From JAWLBM01 sp041687675 (GTDB lineage Bacteria > Pseudomonadota > Alphaproteobacteria > Rhizobiales > Pleomorphomonadaceae), in the NCBI GenBank assembly GCA_041687675.1, contig JAWLBM010000024.1, forward strand, positions 1 to 64,000: a DNA stretch of 64,000 nucleotides, read 5' to 3'. The translations under genes were made by a program, and so were the position numbers. Each line of letters opens with the position of its first letter. Within the stretch, counting starts at the first letter, position 1. The notes under the pieces were generated by a model. The model was not told where the DNA came from. It saw only the letters and a program-made list of their open reading frames with translations, and ran no database searches. Below, piece after piece: positions 27,146-35,530 of the stretch.

Positions 27146-28183
27146 ATGCACTCCATTCGCACCCGTCTTTCGACGGTTCTCTTCGGCTGCGCCGCGATCG
27201 TGGCCGTGAGCGCCGTTCCCTCGCTCGCCCAGGACAAGATCGGCGCCTGCCTGATCACCAAGACCGACACCAACCCCTTCTTCGTGAAGATGAAGGAGGG
27301 CGCCACCGCCAAGGCCGAGGAACTCGGCATCGAGCTGAAGTCCTACGCCGGCAAGATCGACGGCGACTCGGAGAGCCAGGTCGCGGCGATCGAGACCTGC
27401 ATCGCCGACGGCGCCAAGGGCATCCTGCTCACCGCCTCGGACACCAAGGGCATCGTCCCGGCCGTGCAGAAGGCCCGTGACGCCGGCATCCTGGTGATCG
27501 CGCTCGACACCCCGCTCGACCCGGCCGACGCCGCCGACGCCACCTTCGCCACCGACAACTTCCTCGCCGGCGAACTGATCGGCAAGTGGGCCGCCGCCTC
27601 GCTCGGCGACGCGGCGAAGGACGCGCGGATCGCGTTCCTGAACCTCACTCCCTCGCAGCCGACCGTGGACGTGCTCCGCAACCAGGGCTTCATGCAGGGC
27701 TTCGGCATCGACCTCGCCGACCCGAACGTGATCGGCGACGAGACCGACCCGCGCATCGTCGGCCACGACGTGACCAACGGCAACGAGGAGGGCGGCCGCA
27801 CCGCCATGGAGAACCTCCTGCAGAAGGATCCCTCCATCAACGTCGTCCACACCATCAACGAGCCGGCCGCCGCCGGCGCCTACGAGGCGCTGAAGTCCGT
27901 CGGCATGGAGGGCAACGTCCTGATCGTCTCCGTCGACGGCGGCTGCCCGGGCGTGCAGAACGTCAAGGAAGGCGTCATCGGCGCGACCTCGCAGCAGTAC
28001 CCGCTGCTGATGGCCTCCCTCGGCATCGAGGCGATCAAGACCTGGGCCGAGAGCGGCGAGAAGCCCGCCACGACCCCCGGCAAGGACTTCTACGACACCG
28101 GCGTGAAGCTCGTCACCGACAAGCCGGCCGAGGGCGTGGAGTCGATCGACACCGAAGAGGGCATGGCCCTCTGCTGGGGCTGA
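27146..28183 (+). CDS. frcB: Fructose-type ABC transporter, periplasmic binding protein
   Basis: A 345-residue exported sugar-binding protein: signal peptide to about residue 29 (cleavage after LAQ), then a type I periplasmic binding fold (IGACLITKTDTNPFFVKMKEGA; LTASDTKGIVPAVQKARDAGILVIALDTPLDP; VDGGCPGVQNVKEGVIGATSQQYP). Length and start sequence match the Rhizobium FrcB group. ATG 27146 has a strong GGGAGGA. Binding specificity for fructose is inferred by family, ROK regulator and the nearby kinase. Confidence 0.85.
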   Translation: MHSIRTRLSTVLFGCAAIVAVSAVPSLAQDKIGACLITKTDTNPFFVKMKEGATAKAEELGIELKSYAGKIDGDSESQVAAIETCIADGAKGILLTASDTKGIVPAVQKARDAGILVIALDTPLDPADAADATFATDNFLAGELIGKWAAASLGDAAKDARIAFLNLTPSQPTVDVLRNQGFMQGFGIDLADPNVIGDETDPRIVGHDVTNGNEEGGRTAMENLLQKDPSINVVHTINEPAAAGAYEALKSVGMEGNVLIVSVDGGCPGVQNVKEGVIGATSQQYPLLMASLGIEAIKTWAESGEKPATTPGKDFYDTGVKLVTDKPAEGVESIDTEEGMALCWG

Positions 28184-28200
28184 CGCCCGGCTCCCGCGCG

Positions 28201-28280
28201 CGGCCCGCCTGACGGGCCGGCGCGGGGAATTCGACCAAGGGGAGGGCGGCGCCGCCGCCCTCCGCCGCCCGAAGCGGCGG
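28201..28280 (+). promoter_or_regulatory. Three tandem hairpins between frcB and frcC
   Basis: Stems pair at 28201-28207 with 28213-28219, 28241-28250 with 28254-28263, and 28262-28268 with 28274-28280. They lie downstream of the frcB stop within a 213-base gap. Such structures behind binding-protein genes usually protect the upstream message and reduce read-through, so that binding protein exceeds permease. No T-run follows. Confidence 0.5.
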
Positions 28281-28396
28281 CAAGGGGTCCCGAGGACGGT
28301 TGCGCCGGGACCGAAGCAGCACGACACTTGCCGGACGATGGATCGGGGGTCCGCATGCCGGGCCACCGCCGTGCCATCGCGCAGGGAGGCCGCCCG

Positions 28397-29455
28397 ATGA
28401 GCAGTGCCCAGGACTACGAGAAGTCCATCGACCAGAGCGATCGCGCCGTCGCCAGCTTCGAACGCCGCCGATCCCCGCTGCAGAAGGCGCAGCACTTTCT
28501 CCATGGCAGCCCGGCCGCGGTGCCGCTGATCGTGCTCATCGTCTCGGTCGTCGCCTTCGGCGTGGCGATCGGCGACCGGTTCTTCTCGGCCTTCACGCTG
28601 ACGCTGATCCTGCAGCAGGTCGCCATCGTCGGCATCATCGGCGTCGCCCAGACGCTGGTGATCCTGACAGCCGGCATCGACCTCTCGGTCGGCGCGATCA
28701 TGGTGCTGACCTCCGTGGTGATGGGCCAGTTCACCTTTCGCTACGGCCTGCCGCCGGAAATGGCGGTGCTCTGCGGCCTCGCGGTCGGCGCGCTCTGCGG
28801 ACTGATCAACGGCGTGCTCGTCGCCGTCATGCGGCTGCCGCCGTTCATCGTGACCCTGGGGACATGGCAGATCTTTCTCGCCACCAACTTCCTCTACTCG
28901 GCGAACGAGACGATCCGCTCGCAGGACATCGAGGCCAACGCGCCGATCCTGCAGGTCTTCGGCGAGAACTTCCGCATCGGCAATGCGGTGTTCACCTTCG
29001 GCGTCGTGTTCATGGTGCTGCTGGTGGCCCTCGTCTGGTACGTCCTCAACCACACCGCCTGGGGCCGGCACGTCTACGCGATCGGCGACGACCCCGACGC
29101 GGCGGAACTCTCCGGCGTCCGGACCCGGCGCACGCTGATCCAGGTCTACGTGCTGTCCGGGCTCATCTGCGCGCTGGCGGGATGGGTGCTGATCGGCCGC
29201 ATCGGCTCGGTCTCCCCCACGGCGGGGCAGTTCGCCAACATCGAATCCATCACCGCGGTGGTGATCGGCGGCATCTCGCTGTTCGGCGGCCGCGGCTCGA
29301 TCCTCGGGATGCTTTTCGGGGCGCTGATCGTCGGCGTCTTCTCGCTGGGCCTGCGCCTCATCGGCACCGACCCGCAGTGGACCTACCTTCTCATCGGCGT
29401 CCTCATCATCGGCGCCGTGGCGGTCGACCAGTGGATCAGAAAGGTGAGCGCCTGA
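28397..29455 (+). CDS. frcC: Fructose-type ABC transporter, permease
   Basis: A 352-residue permease of the RbsC/FrcC type with about ten membrane segments after a 50-residue cytoplasmic start. The LTAGIDLSVGAIM stretch, the AxGDDPDAAELSGVRTRR loop that contacts the ATPase, and GGISLFGGRGSILGMLFGALIVG are characteristic. ATG 28397 has GGGAGG upstream. The stop overlaps the frcA start by one base. Confidence 0.85.
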   Translation: MSSAQDYEKSIDQSDRAVASFERRRSPLQKAQHFLHGSPAAVPLIVLIVSVVAFGVAIGDRFFSAFTLTLILQQVAIVGIIGVAQTLVILTAGIDLSVGAIMVLTSVVMGQFTFRYGLPPEMAVLCGLAVGALCGLINGVLVAVMRLPPFIVTLGTWQIFLATNFLYSANETIRSQDIEANAPILQVFGENFRIGNAVFTFGVVFMVLLVALVWYVLNHTAWGRHVYAIGDDPDAAELSGVRTRRTLIQVYVLSGLICALAGWVLIGRIGSVSPTAGQFANIESITAVVIGGISLFGGRGSILGMLFGALIVGVFSLGLRLIGTDPQWTYLLIGVLIIGAVAVDQWIRKVSA

Positions 29456-30237
29456 TGAGCACCGAACCCATCCTCACCGCCCGCGGCCTCGTCAAGCGCT
29501 ACGGCAGGGTCACCGCCCTGGACGAGGCCGACTTCGACCTGATGCCCAACGAGATCCTCGCGGTCATCGGCGACAACGGCGCGGGCAAGTCGTCGCTGAT
29601 CAAGGCGCTCTCCGGCGCCGTGGTGCCGGACGAGGGGACCGTCCGCCTCGCCGGCAAGGAGGTGCGCTTCCACACGCCGCTGGAGGCGCGGGCCGCCGGC
29701 ATCGAGACGGTGTACCAGAACCTCGCCCTGTCGCCGGCGCTGTCGATCGCCGACAACATGTTCCTCGGCCGCGAGCTCCGGGCGCCGGGCATCCTCGGCA
29801 AGTGGTTCCGCAAGCTCGACAAGAAGACGATGCAGAAGATCGCGCGCGACAAGCTCTCCGAGCTCGGCCTGATGACGATCCAGAACATCGACCAGGCGGT
29901 GGAGACCCTCTCCGGCGGCCAGCGCCAGGGCGTGGCGGTGGCGCGCGCGGCGGCTTTCGGCTCGCGGGTGATCTTCCTCGACGAGCCGACGGCGGCGCTC
30001 GGGGTGAAGGAGAGCCGCCGCGTGCTGGAGCTGATGCAGGACGTGAAGGCGCGCGGGCTGCCGATCGTGCTGATCTCGCACAACATGCCGCACGTCTTCG
30101 AGGTGGCGGACCGGATCCACATCCACCGCCTCGGCAAGCGGATCGCGGTGGTCGACCCGAAGCAGATCACCATGTCCGACGCGGTCGCCATCATGACCGG
30201 CGCCATGGCGCCGCCGCAGGAGCTGGCGACGGCCTGA
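29455..30237 (+). CDS. frcA: Fructose-type ABC transporter, ATPase
   Basis: A 260-residue single-domain ABC ATPase, the same length as Rhizobium FrcA and half that of RbsA-type tandem ATPases. Walker A is GDNGAGKSS, the signature is LSGGQRQGVAVARA, and Walker B ends LDEPTAALGVKES. The switch histidine is in LISHNMPHV. It powers sugar uptake through FrcC. Its start ATG shares a base with the frcC stop. Confidence 0.85.
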   Translation: MSTEPILTARGLVKRYGRVTALDEADFDLMPNEILAVIGDNGAGKSSLIKALSGAVVPDEGTVRLAGKEVRFHTPLEARAAGIETVYQNLALSPALSIADNMFLGRELRAPGILGKWFRKLDKKTMQKIARDKLSELGLMTIQNIDQAVETLSGGQRQGVAVARAAAFGSRVIFLDEPTAALGVKESRRVLELMQDVKARGLPIVLISHNMPHVFEVADRIHIHRLGKRIAVVDPKQITMSDAVAIMTGAMAPPQELATA

Positions 30238-30332
30238 ACCCCCGACACCGGGGTCGCAAGGGTCCCCCGCCGGGAGCGGAACACCCCCGGCGTCGGCCGG
30301 GGAGTCCGCTCGCTCCGGCGGGACTTTCCGGA

Positions 30333-30824
30333 TCAGTTCGTCGGAAGCATCACGGCGTCGATCACGTGGATCACGCCGTTGTCGGCCTTGATGTCCGCGG
30401 CGACGACGTTCGCCCCGTCGACGGTCACGCCGCCCGCGCCCTTCTCGACCGTGAGCGTCCGGTCGCCGGCCGCCTTCAGCGTCCGCACGTGGATCGCCTC
30501 GCCCGGCAGCATGTTCGAGGTCAGCTCGCGGCCGAGGACATGGTAGGTGAGCACCGCGGCGAGCTGGTCCTTGTTCTCCGGCTTCAGGAGGGTCTCGACG
30601 GTCCCCGCCGGCAGCTTGGCGAAGGCCTCGTCGGTGGGGGCGAACACCGTCAGCGGACCCGGCCCGCTCAGCGCCTCGACGAGGCCGGCGGCCTCGGCGG
30701 CGGCGAGCAGGGTGTTGAAGGTGCCCGCCTCCTTGGCGGTCTCGACGATCGAGGCCGCATTGGCGGAGCCGACCGACATCGCGACCACGGCGGCCGCAAG
30801 CGTGTACTTGAGCATGATGTCCAT
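30333..30824 (-). CDS. Secreted fasciclin (FAS1) domain protein
   Basis: A 163-residue exported protein. Signal peptide to about residue 23 (SANA-A), then one FAS1 domain with both hallmark blocks: LTVFAPTDEAFAKLP and VLTYHVLGRE, ending in NGVIHVIDAVMLP. FAS1 proteins take part in adhesion or cell-surface contacts; function here unknown. Two ATGs (30824 and 30815) are possible; the second has better Shine-Dalgarno spacing. It converges on frcA. Confidence 0.85.
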   Translation of the reverse strand: MDIMLKYTLAAAVVAMSVGSANAASIVETAKEAGTFNTLLAAAEAAGLVEALSGPGPLTVFAPTDEAFAKLPAGTVETLLKPENKDQLAAVLTYHVLGRELTSNMLPGEAIHVRTLKAAGDRTLTVEKGAGGVTVDGANVVAADIKADNGVIHVIDAVMLPTN

Positions 30825-31135
30825 TCCTCTTCCGGGATGATGTATGCAGTGAGTTTAATGTGTGTGCGGCGACGATACGGCGGGGAGAGCGGCCCGGATC
30901 ATCGCGGAAGATCGAAGATCACGGCCTTGTGACCGGCGGAACATGGGCCGAACGACTTCGGGGGTGGGTGATTGACTTGAAATCGCTTCGCCCAAAGCGT
31001 GCCCCACGGGCGCTGAATGATGGAGAACGCCGCCGGCGGGGCGGTGCCGTCCCGGCCGGGCAAGCACCCGGGTAGACCGCGGGCCTCGCAACGACTATTG
31101 CATGTCTCCGGCACATTGCATCGCGAGGTTCAGCC
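30825..31135. other. Intergenic gap, no feature seen
   Basis: This 311-base divergent gap between the fasciclin and oxidoreductase genes holds no convincing ORF, RNA gene or EcfG-type promoter. One GGAAC occurs, but without a matching -10 element at 16 or 17 bases. A TTGACT at about 30971 may be a -35 element, with no good -10 partner. Confidence 0.4.
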
Positions 31136-32146
31136 ATGACCACCATCCGACCCCTTCGCATCGGCATCGTCTCCACGGCCCGGATCGGCCGGGAAAAGGT
31201 GATCCCGGGCCTTCGGACCACGCCCTGGGTGGACGTGGCGGCGATCGCCTCGCGCGACGAGGCGACGGCGAAGCGGGTGGCGGCGGACCTCGGCATCCCG
31301 GTCGCCCACGGTTCCTACGAGGCGCTCTTCGCCGACCCGTCCGTCGAGGCCGTCTACATCCCGACGCCGAACGACAGCCACGTGGACCTGTCGCTTGCGG
31401 CCGCCCGGGCCGGCAAGCACGTGCTCTGCGAGAAGCCGGCGGCGATGGACGCGGCGGACGCGGACCGGCTGAAGGACATCCCCGAGGGCATCGTCTACGC
31501 CGAGGCCTTCATGGTGCGCTGGCATCCGCAGTGGCTGAAGGTCCGCGACCTGGTGCGCGAAGGCCGCATCGGCACGCCGCTCGGCGTGCAGGCCTGGTTC
31601 TCCTATGCGAACACCGATCCGGCCAACATCCGCAACAAGCCCGAGACCGGCGGCGGCGCGCTGCTCGACATCGGCTGCTACCCGATCGTGGTCTCCCGCT
31701 TCGCCCTCGACGCCGAGCCGGTCCGCGTCGCCTCGCTGGTCGAGCGCGACCCCGCCTTCGGCACCGACCGCCTGACCAGCGCGCTGATGGACTTCGGCGC
31801 CGGACGGCACCTCACCTTCTCGGTCAGCACCCAGTGCGTGCCCTACCAGCGGGTGAACCTCTACGGCACCGAGGGCCGCATCGAGGTGATGATCCCCTTC
31901 AACGCGCCGCAGGGCGAGGAGACGGTGATCCGCGTCGACGACGGCCGCCTCCTTGGCGACGCCAGCGTCGAGACGATCCGCCTGCCGGCCTCCGACCAGT
32001 ACGGGCTGCAGGGCGAGGCCTTCGCCAAGGCGGTCCGCGGAGTGGAGCCGATGCCCTGGGGCGTCGACGACGCCCGCCGCATGATGCGGATCCTCGACGC
32101 CGTGTTCGCCGCGGCGAAGGCCGGGGACTGGGTGGAGATCGCCTGA
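31136..32146 (+). CDS. Gfo/Idh/MocA-family oxidoreductase
   Basis: A 336-residue NAD(P)-dependent sugar or inositol dehydrogenase type protein. The Rossmann start IGIVSTARIG, the EKP motif (VLCEKPAAM) and the second-domain DIGCYPI helix with the active-site D and Y are typical. Family members oxidise or epimerise pyranosides and inositols. It follows the frc locus but is in its own unit with GAGG before ATG 31136. Confidence 0.85.
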   Translation: MTTIRPLRIGIVSTARIGREKVIPGLRTTPWVDVAAIASRDEATAKRVAADLGIPVAHGSYEALFADPSVEAVYIPTPNDSHVDLSLAAARAGKHVLCEKPAAMDAADADRLKDIPEGIVYAEAFMVRWHPQWLKVRDLVREGRIGTPLGVQAWFSYANTDPANIRNKPETGGGALLDIGCYPIVVSRFALDAEPVRVASLVERDPAFGTDRLTSALMDFGAGRHLTFSVSTQCVPYQRVNLYGTEGRIEVMIPFNAPQGEETVIRVDDGRLLGDASVETIRLPASDQYGLQGEAFAKAVRGVEPMPWGVDDARRMMRILDAVFAAAKAGDWVEIA

Positions 32147-32300
32147 GCGGCCTCGATCAGGGCGGTGGATCCGCTCGCCGGACGGGCGAGTCGGCTTTGC
32201 ATCGTCGATGCGGTTAATTTATCGTGAACGTCGGTCGGGGCGCGCGTGAGGCGGGCCCCGGCCGACGCATGCCGATCTGGCTCCTCAGGAAATCACGCCG

Positions 32301-32921
32301 ATGGCCGAGAACCGCAGCGAAAATCCCGGCGAGGGCCGGATCGAGGGCAACGTGCGCAGGCTCTCGGACGCCGTCCGCCGGGTGCGGATCGCCGAGGCGG
32401 AACGCTCCGACGCCTTCGACGACCTGCACGAGGCGGAGCGGGCGCGCCTCGGCATGCTGGCCGACGAGCTCAAGGGCGTGTTCGGCGAGATCGCCCCGGA
32501 AGACGAGTATTTCATTTGCCGGATCTCCGGCAGCATGCCGCCGCGGCTTTGGATCGACCCCACCAGCCACGTGATGATCGGGCGCGACCGGCGCACCTAC
32601 CGCTTCGTCAAGGATACACGCCTTGGCCGGGTGGTGATCTCCGAGACGGCAGAGCTCTCGCGCATGGCCGACGCGGTGACCGACTACATCGCCGAGCGGG
32701 TGATCGAGCGCGAGCGCGTCCTGGAAGGCGACTCGCTGATGACCAAGGTCCGCGACGCCGCCGCGCCGCGCAGCCGGGAGGCCGCGTCGGCGCAAGCCGC
32801 GGCCGCCGCGCAGCGGGACGGCGGCAGCACCGTCATCTGGACCCTGATCGCATTGCTGCTGGGAGTCGCGATCGGCGCCGTCGGCCTGATCGGCTACGCC
32901 TGGCTCACCGTGCCGGTCTGA
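32301..32921 (+). CDS. Conserved tail-anchored protein of unknown function
   Basis: A 206-residue protein. Residues 1-60 are helical and charged. About 70-115 form a small strand-rich domain (EDEYFICRISGSMPPRLWIDPTSHVMIGRDRRTYRFVKDT), followed by amphipathic helix, an Ala/Gln linker and one C-terminal membrane segment (about 175-198) with only a short tail. It is thus probably held in the inner membrane with its body in the cytoplasm. No function known. Its 3' end overlaps the convergent phosphoesterase gene by 28 bases. Confidence 0.65.
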   Translation: MAENRSENPGEGRIEGNVRRLSDAVRRVRIAEAERSDAFDDLHEAERARLGMLADELKGVFGEIAPEDEYFICRISGSMPPRLWIDPTSHVMIGRDRRTYRFVKDTRLGRVVISETAELSRMADAVTDYIAERVIERERVLEGDSLMTKVRDAAAPRSREAASAQAAAAAQRDGGSTVIWTLIALLLGVAIGAVGLIGYAWLTVPV

Positions 32922-33838
32922 ACCGCGGGCGGCCGCACGGTCCCCGACAGGGACCAGACCGCCTCGCCGGCCACCTCGAACTCCCCGCCCGGACGCAGGA
33001 TGCGGTGCTCGGTGAGGCGCACCGTCCAGCCGGCGTTGGTCCGGTCGATGTCGAAGAGGTTGAAGCCGGCGCCGGGCATGCGCCCGCCCGGCTCCTGACT
33101 CGCCGAGGGCACGCCCACCACCGGCACCATCCCGTCCGGCCCCTCCACCGACATCTGCGTGTTGAGATGGGTGTGCCCGTGCAGCACCAGTTCCGCCCCG
33201 TGGGCGTGGATCGCCTGGCGCACGCGGCTGCCGCCGATCAGCCGCTTGTGCCAGTCGGTCGACCCGCGCACCGGCGGATGGTGGATCAGCACCACGCGGA
33301 AGAGGCCGTGGTGGCCGGCGGTGACGAGCGTCTCGCCGAGGACGGTCGCCTGCGGCACCGAGACGTAGCCGGTCGCCATGAAGGGCGCGCTCGCCCGCGC
33401 GGTCGATACCCCGACGAGGGCGACGGGGTCGCGGCGGCGAAGCGTCGGCCAGCGCGGCTGCACGTGGTCGTGGTCGCCGAGCATGAAGTCGCGCCAGATC
33501 TCGCTGGCGCGTTCGAGCGCGCCGGGGACATAGGCGTCGTGGTTGCCCGGCACGACGGTGACGTCGCTGCTTTCCCCGAGCGTCTCGAGGAAGGCGCGCG
33601 CGGGCTCCAGCTCCGCCTTCAGGGCGATGTTGACGAGGTCGCCGGTCACCGCGATGTGGTCCGGCCGCGTCGCCTTCACCGCTTCGGCGAGGCGCAGCAC
33701 CAGGTCGCCGCGCATGGCCACGGCCCGGTTGCGGTGCCAGTTGATGTAGCCGAGCACCCGCTTGGACGCGAGTTCGCGGATCGAGGCCACCGGCAGCGGG
33801 CCGAGGTGCGGGTCGGAGAGATGGGCCAGGCGGAACAT
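32894..33838 (-). CDS. Metallophosphoesterase
   Basis: A 314-residue calcineurin-like phosphoesterase. All metal-binding motifs are present: D-P-H (HLSDPHLG), G-D-L (AVTGDLVN), G-N-H-D (VVPGNHDAYVP), the H-H-P (VLIHHPPV) and G-H-T-H (LHGHTHLN). The family includes cAMP phosphodiesterases and phosphatases of varied substrates. ATG 33838 starts directly with MFRLAHLSDPHLG, the normal N-terminus. Confidence 0.85.
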   Translation of the reverse strand: MFRLAHLSDPHLGPLPVASIRELASKRVLGYINWHRNRAVAMRGDLVLRLAEAVKATRPDHIAVTGDLVNIALKAELEPARAFLETLGESSDVTVVPGNHDAYVPGALERASEIWRDFMLGDHDHVQPRWPTLRRRDPVALVGVSTARASAPFMATGYVSVPQATVLGETLVTAGHHGLFRVVLIHHPPVRGSTDWHKRLIGGSRVRQAIHAHGAELVLHGHTHLNTQMSVEGPDGMVPVVGVPSASQEPGGRMPGAGFNLFDIDRTNAGWTVRLTEHRILRPGGEFEVAGEAVWSLSGTVRPPAVQTGTVSQA

Positions 33839-33920
33839 GCGACCATGGGTTAACGGAGGCGCCCGCCTGCGTAAACCCTTCGTCGGTCCGTCGTTTCCGC
33901 CGATCCCCGGTCGCGGGCGC

Positions 33921-34037
33921 TCAGCGCTCGTTGAGCCCGAGCAGCATCGCGGTGACGCGCGGGTCGGTGACGTCCACGGCGGGCATCCAGGCGAAGCTGG
34001 GCGTGCGGAAGCCGAGGCGGCGGAACAGGGAGAACAT
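33921..34037 (-). CDS. Small protein of 38 residues, unknown
   Basis: A short ORF, MFSLFRRLGFRTPSFAWMPA at its start and ending LLGLNER, lies in the 380-base gap between the phosphoesterase and Nudix genes. Every codon apart from none ends in G or C, as expected of real genes in this genome, while the sequence before it is AT-rich with AAGAAGAG in Shine-Dalgarno position. The product is basic at the N-terminus and amphipathic. Function unknown. Confidence 0.55.
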   Translation of the reverse strand: MFSLFRRLGFRTPSFAWMPAVDVTDPRVTAMLLGLNER

Positions 34038-34217
34038 GATACTCTTCTTTTTGATAAGCTAATGGCGGTCTTGCCGGGCGCGTTGGAACGAATGGGCCGT
34101 CGCGCAGGCCTCATATAGTCATTTTCGGCGAGAGTTGGCAGCCGCCCGGCCGCCGGGCAGGGTTGCGGCGCCCGCATGGGTGCGAGGCGCGTCGATGGCA
34201 AGGATCGAAGGGGCTCG

Positions 34218-34700
34218 ATGATCCGGGACGGACTTCTCGATGCGCTCCAGCCGGGGCTGTTCTGGCTGCAGTCGCTGCGCAACAGGGTCGTGAAGGGTGT
34301 GACGCTCGGGGTCCGCGGCTTCGTCACCGACCCTTCCGGCAGCATCCTCCTCGTCCGCCACAGCTACATCGCCGGCTGGTACCTGCCCGGCGGGGCGGTC
34401 GAGCCGCGGGAGACGGCGCTGCAGTCGCTGTCGCGGGAACTGGTCGAGGAGGCGGGAGTGGAAATCACCGGGGAGGCGCCGCTGCTCGGCTTCTACTTCA
34501 ACGAGCAGCACAATCGCCGCGACCACGTCGCGCTCTACCTGGTCCGCGAGTTCCGCCAGGTCCGCGAGTTCCGGCCCAATGCCGAGATCCTGGAGGCCCG
34601 CTTCTTCGCCCCGGACGCCCTGCCGGACGGGATCACCGACAGCACCCGCCGCCGCCTCGACGAACACCTCCACGGGACCCCGGTCTCGGCCAAGTGGTGA
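34218..34700 (+). CDS. Nudix hydrolase
   Basis: A 160-residue Nudix protein with the complete box G-x5-E-x7-R-E-x2-E-E-x-G in GGAVEPRETALQSLSRELVEEAGV. A 35-residue helical lead-in (RDGLLDALQPGLFWLQSLRNRVV) precedes the fold. It hydrolyses a nucleoside diphosphate linked compound, substrate unknown. ATG 34218 is preferred for GAAGGGG upstream; an earlier in-frame start exists. Confidence 0.8.
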   Translation: MIRDGLLDALQPGLFWLQSLRNRVVKGVTLGVRGFVTDPSGSILLVRHSYIAGWYLPGGAVEPRETALQSLSRELVEEAGVEITGEAPLLGFYFNEQHNRRDHVALYLVREFRQVREFRPNAEILEARFFAPDALPDGITDSTRRRLDEHLHGTPVSAKW

Positions 34701-34980
34701 GGTGCGGCGTCGGCTGCGCTTTTCGCCGGGACCGCGGCGCGATCGCCTGGCGATCCGGCACATCCGCCCGCTTGCGCATCTCCGGGCATCGGTGGTATCC
34801 GGAACGCCTTGTTACGAGGGACAGATGCCGATGCATCCCGGGGCCGGTCTGCGACGACGACGCGAGGACTGCGGGGTTCGCCCGCATCCTTCGCGCGCGC
34901 GCCGCGGCTGACCGTCCCCACCCGATCCGAGGGGCGGCGCGCGGACCGAGACCGACGCCCCCCTGGACGAGAGACAGCCC

Positions 34981-35520
34981 GTGACCTTCGCCTCCGAAAC
35001 CCTGCCCGCGGCCGGCGCGTCCGCCGCCCCTGAGGCCGCCTGCCGGCTCGAACGCCCCTCCGACGACCTCGCGATCGAGGCGATCCACGAGGAGGCCTTC
35101 GGGCCGGGCCGCTTCGCCCGCACCGCCTTCCGCCTGCGCGAGGGCCATCCGCACGATCCGCGGCTCAGCTTCGTCGCGACGGTGGGCGGCGACCTCGTCG
35201 CCTCGGTGCGGCTGACGCCGATCCGGATCGGCGCGGCTCCGGCGCTGCTGCTCGGCCCGCTCGCCGTCAGGCCGCACCTCAAGAACCGCGGCATCGGCAA
35301 GGCGCTGATGCGGACCGCCATGGAGGCGGCGCGCGTCGATGGCCACCGGCTGGTGCTGCTGGTCGGAGACCTGCCCTACTACTGGCCCTTCGGCTTCCGC
35401 CCGGTGCCGCCGGGCTCGATCGAGATGCCGGGGCCGGTCGATCCGGCGCGCCTGCTCCTCGCCGAATTGGCGCCCGGCGCGGCGGCGGAGGCGCGCGGCC
35501 GCGCCGTCGGCGGCCGCTGA
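34981..35520 (+). CDS. GNAT-family N-acetyltransferase
   Basis: A 179-residue acetyltransferase of the YhbS-like subgroup. The acetyl-CoA motif is LAVRPHLKNRGIGKALM (R-x2-G-x-G/A), and VLLVGDLPYYWPFGFRPVP is the typical strand 5 to 6 region. Substrate unknown. Start GTG at 34981. It converges with the Bat-like operon, 10 bases apart. Confidence 0.85.
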   Translation: MTFASETLPAAGASAAPEAACRLERPSDDLAIEAIHEEAFGPGRFARTAFRLREGHPHDPRLSFVATVGGDLVASVRLTPIRIGAAPALLLGPLAVRPHLKNRGIGKALMRTAMEAARVDGHRLVLLVGDLPYYWPFGFRPVPPGSIEMPGPVDPARLLLAELAPGAAAEARGRAVGGR

Positions 35521-35530
35521 CCGGGAGCCG

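Noticed and set aside
30860..31075. 71-codon plus-strand frame in the fasciclin-oxidoreductase gap
   Set aside because: Starts at a non-ATG position with no Shine-Dalgarno, has no domain or hydrophobic pattern and mixed codon bias.
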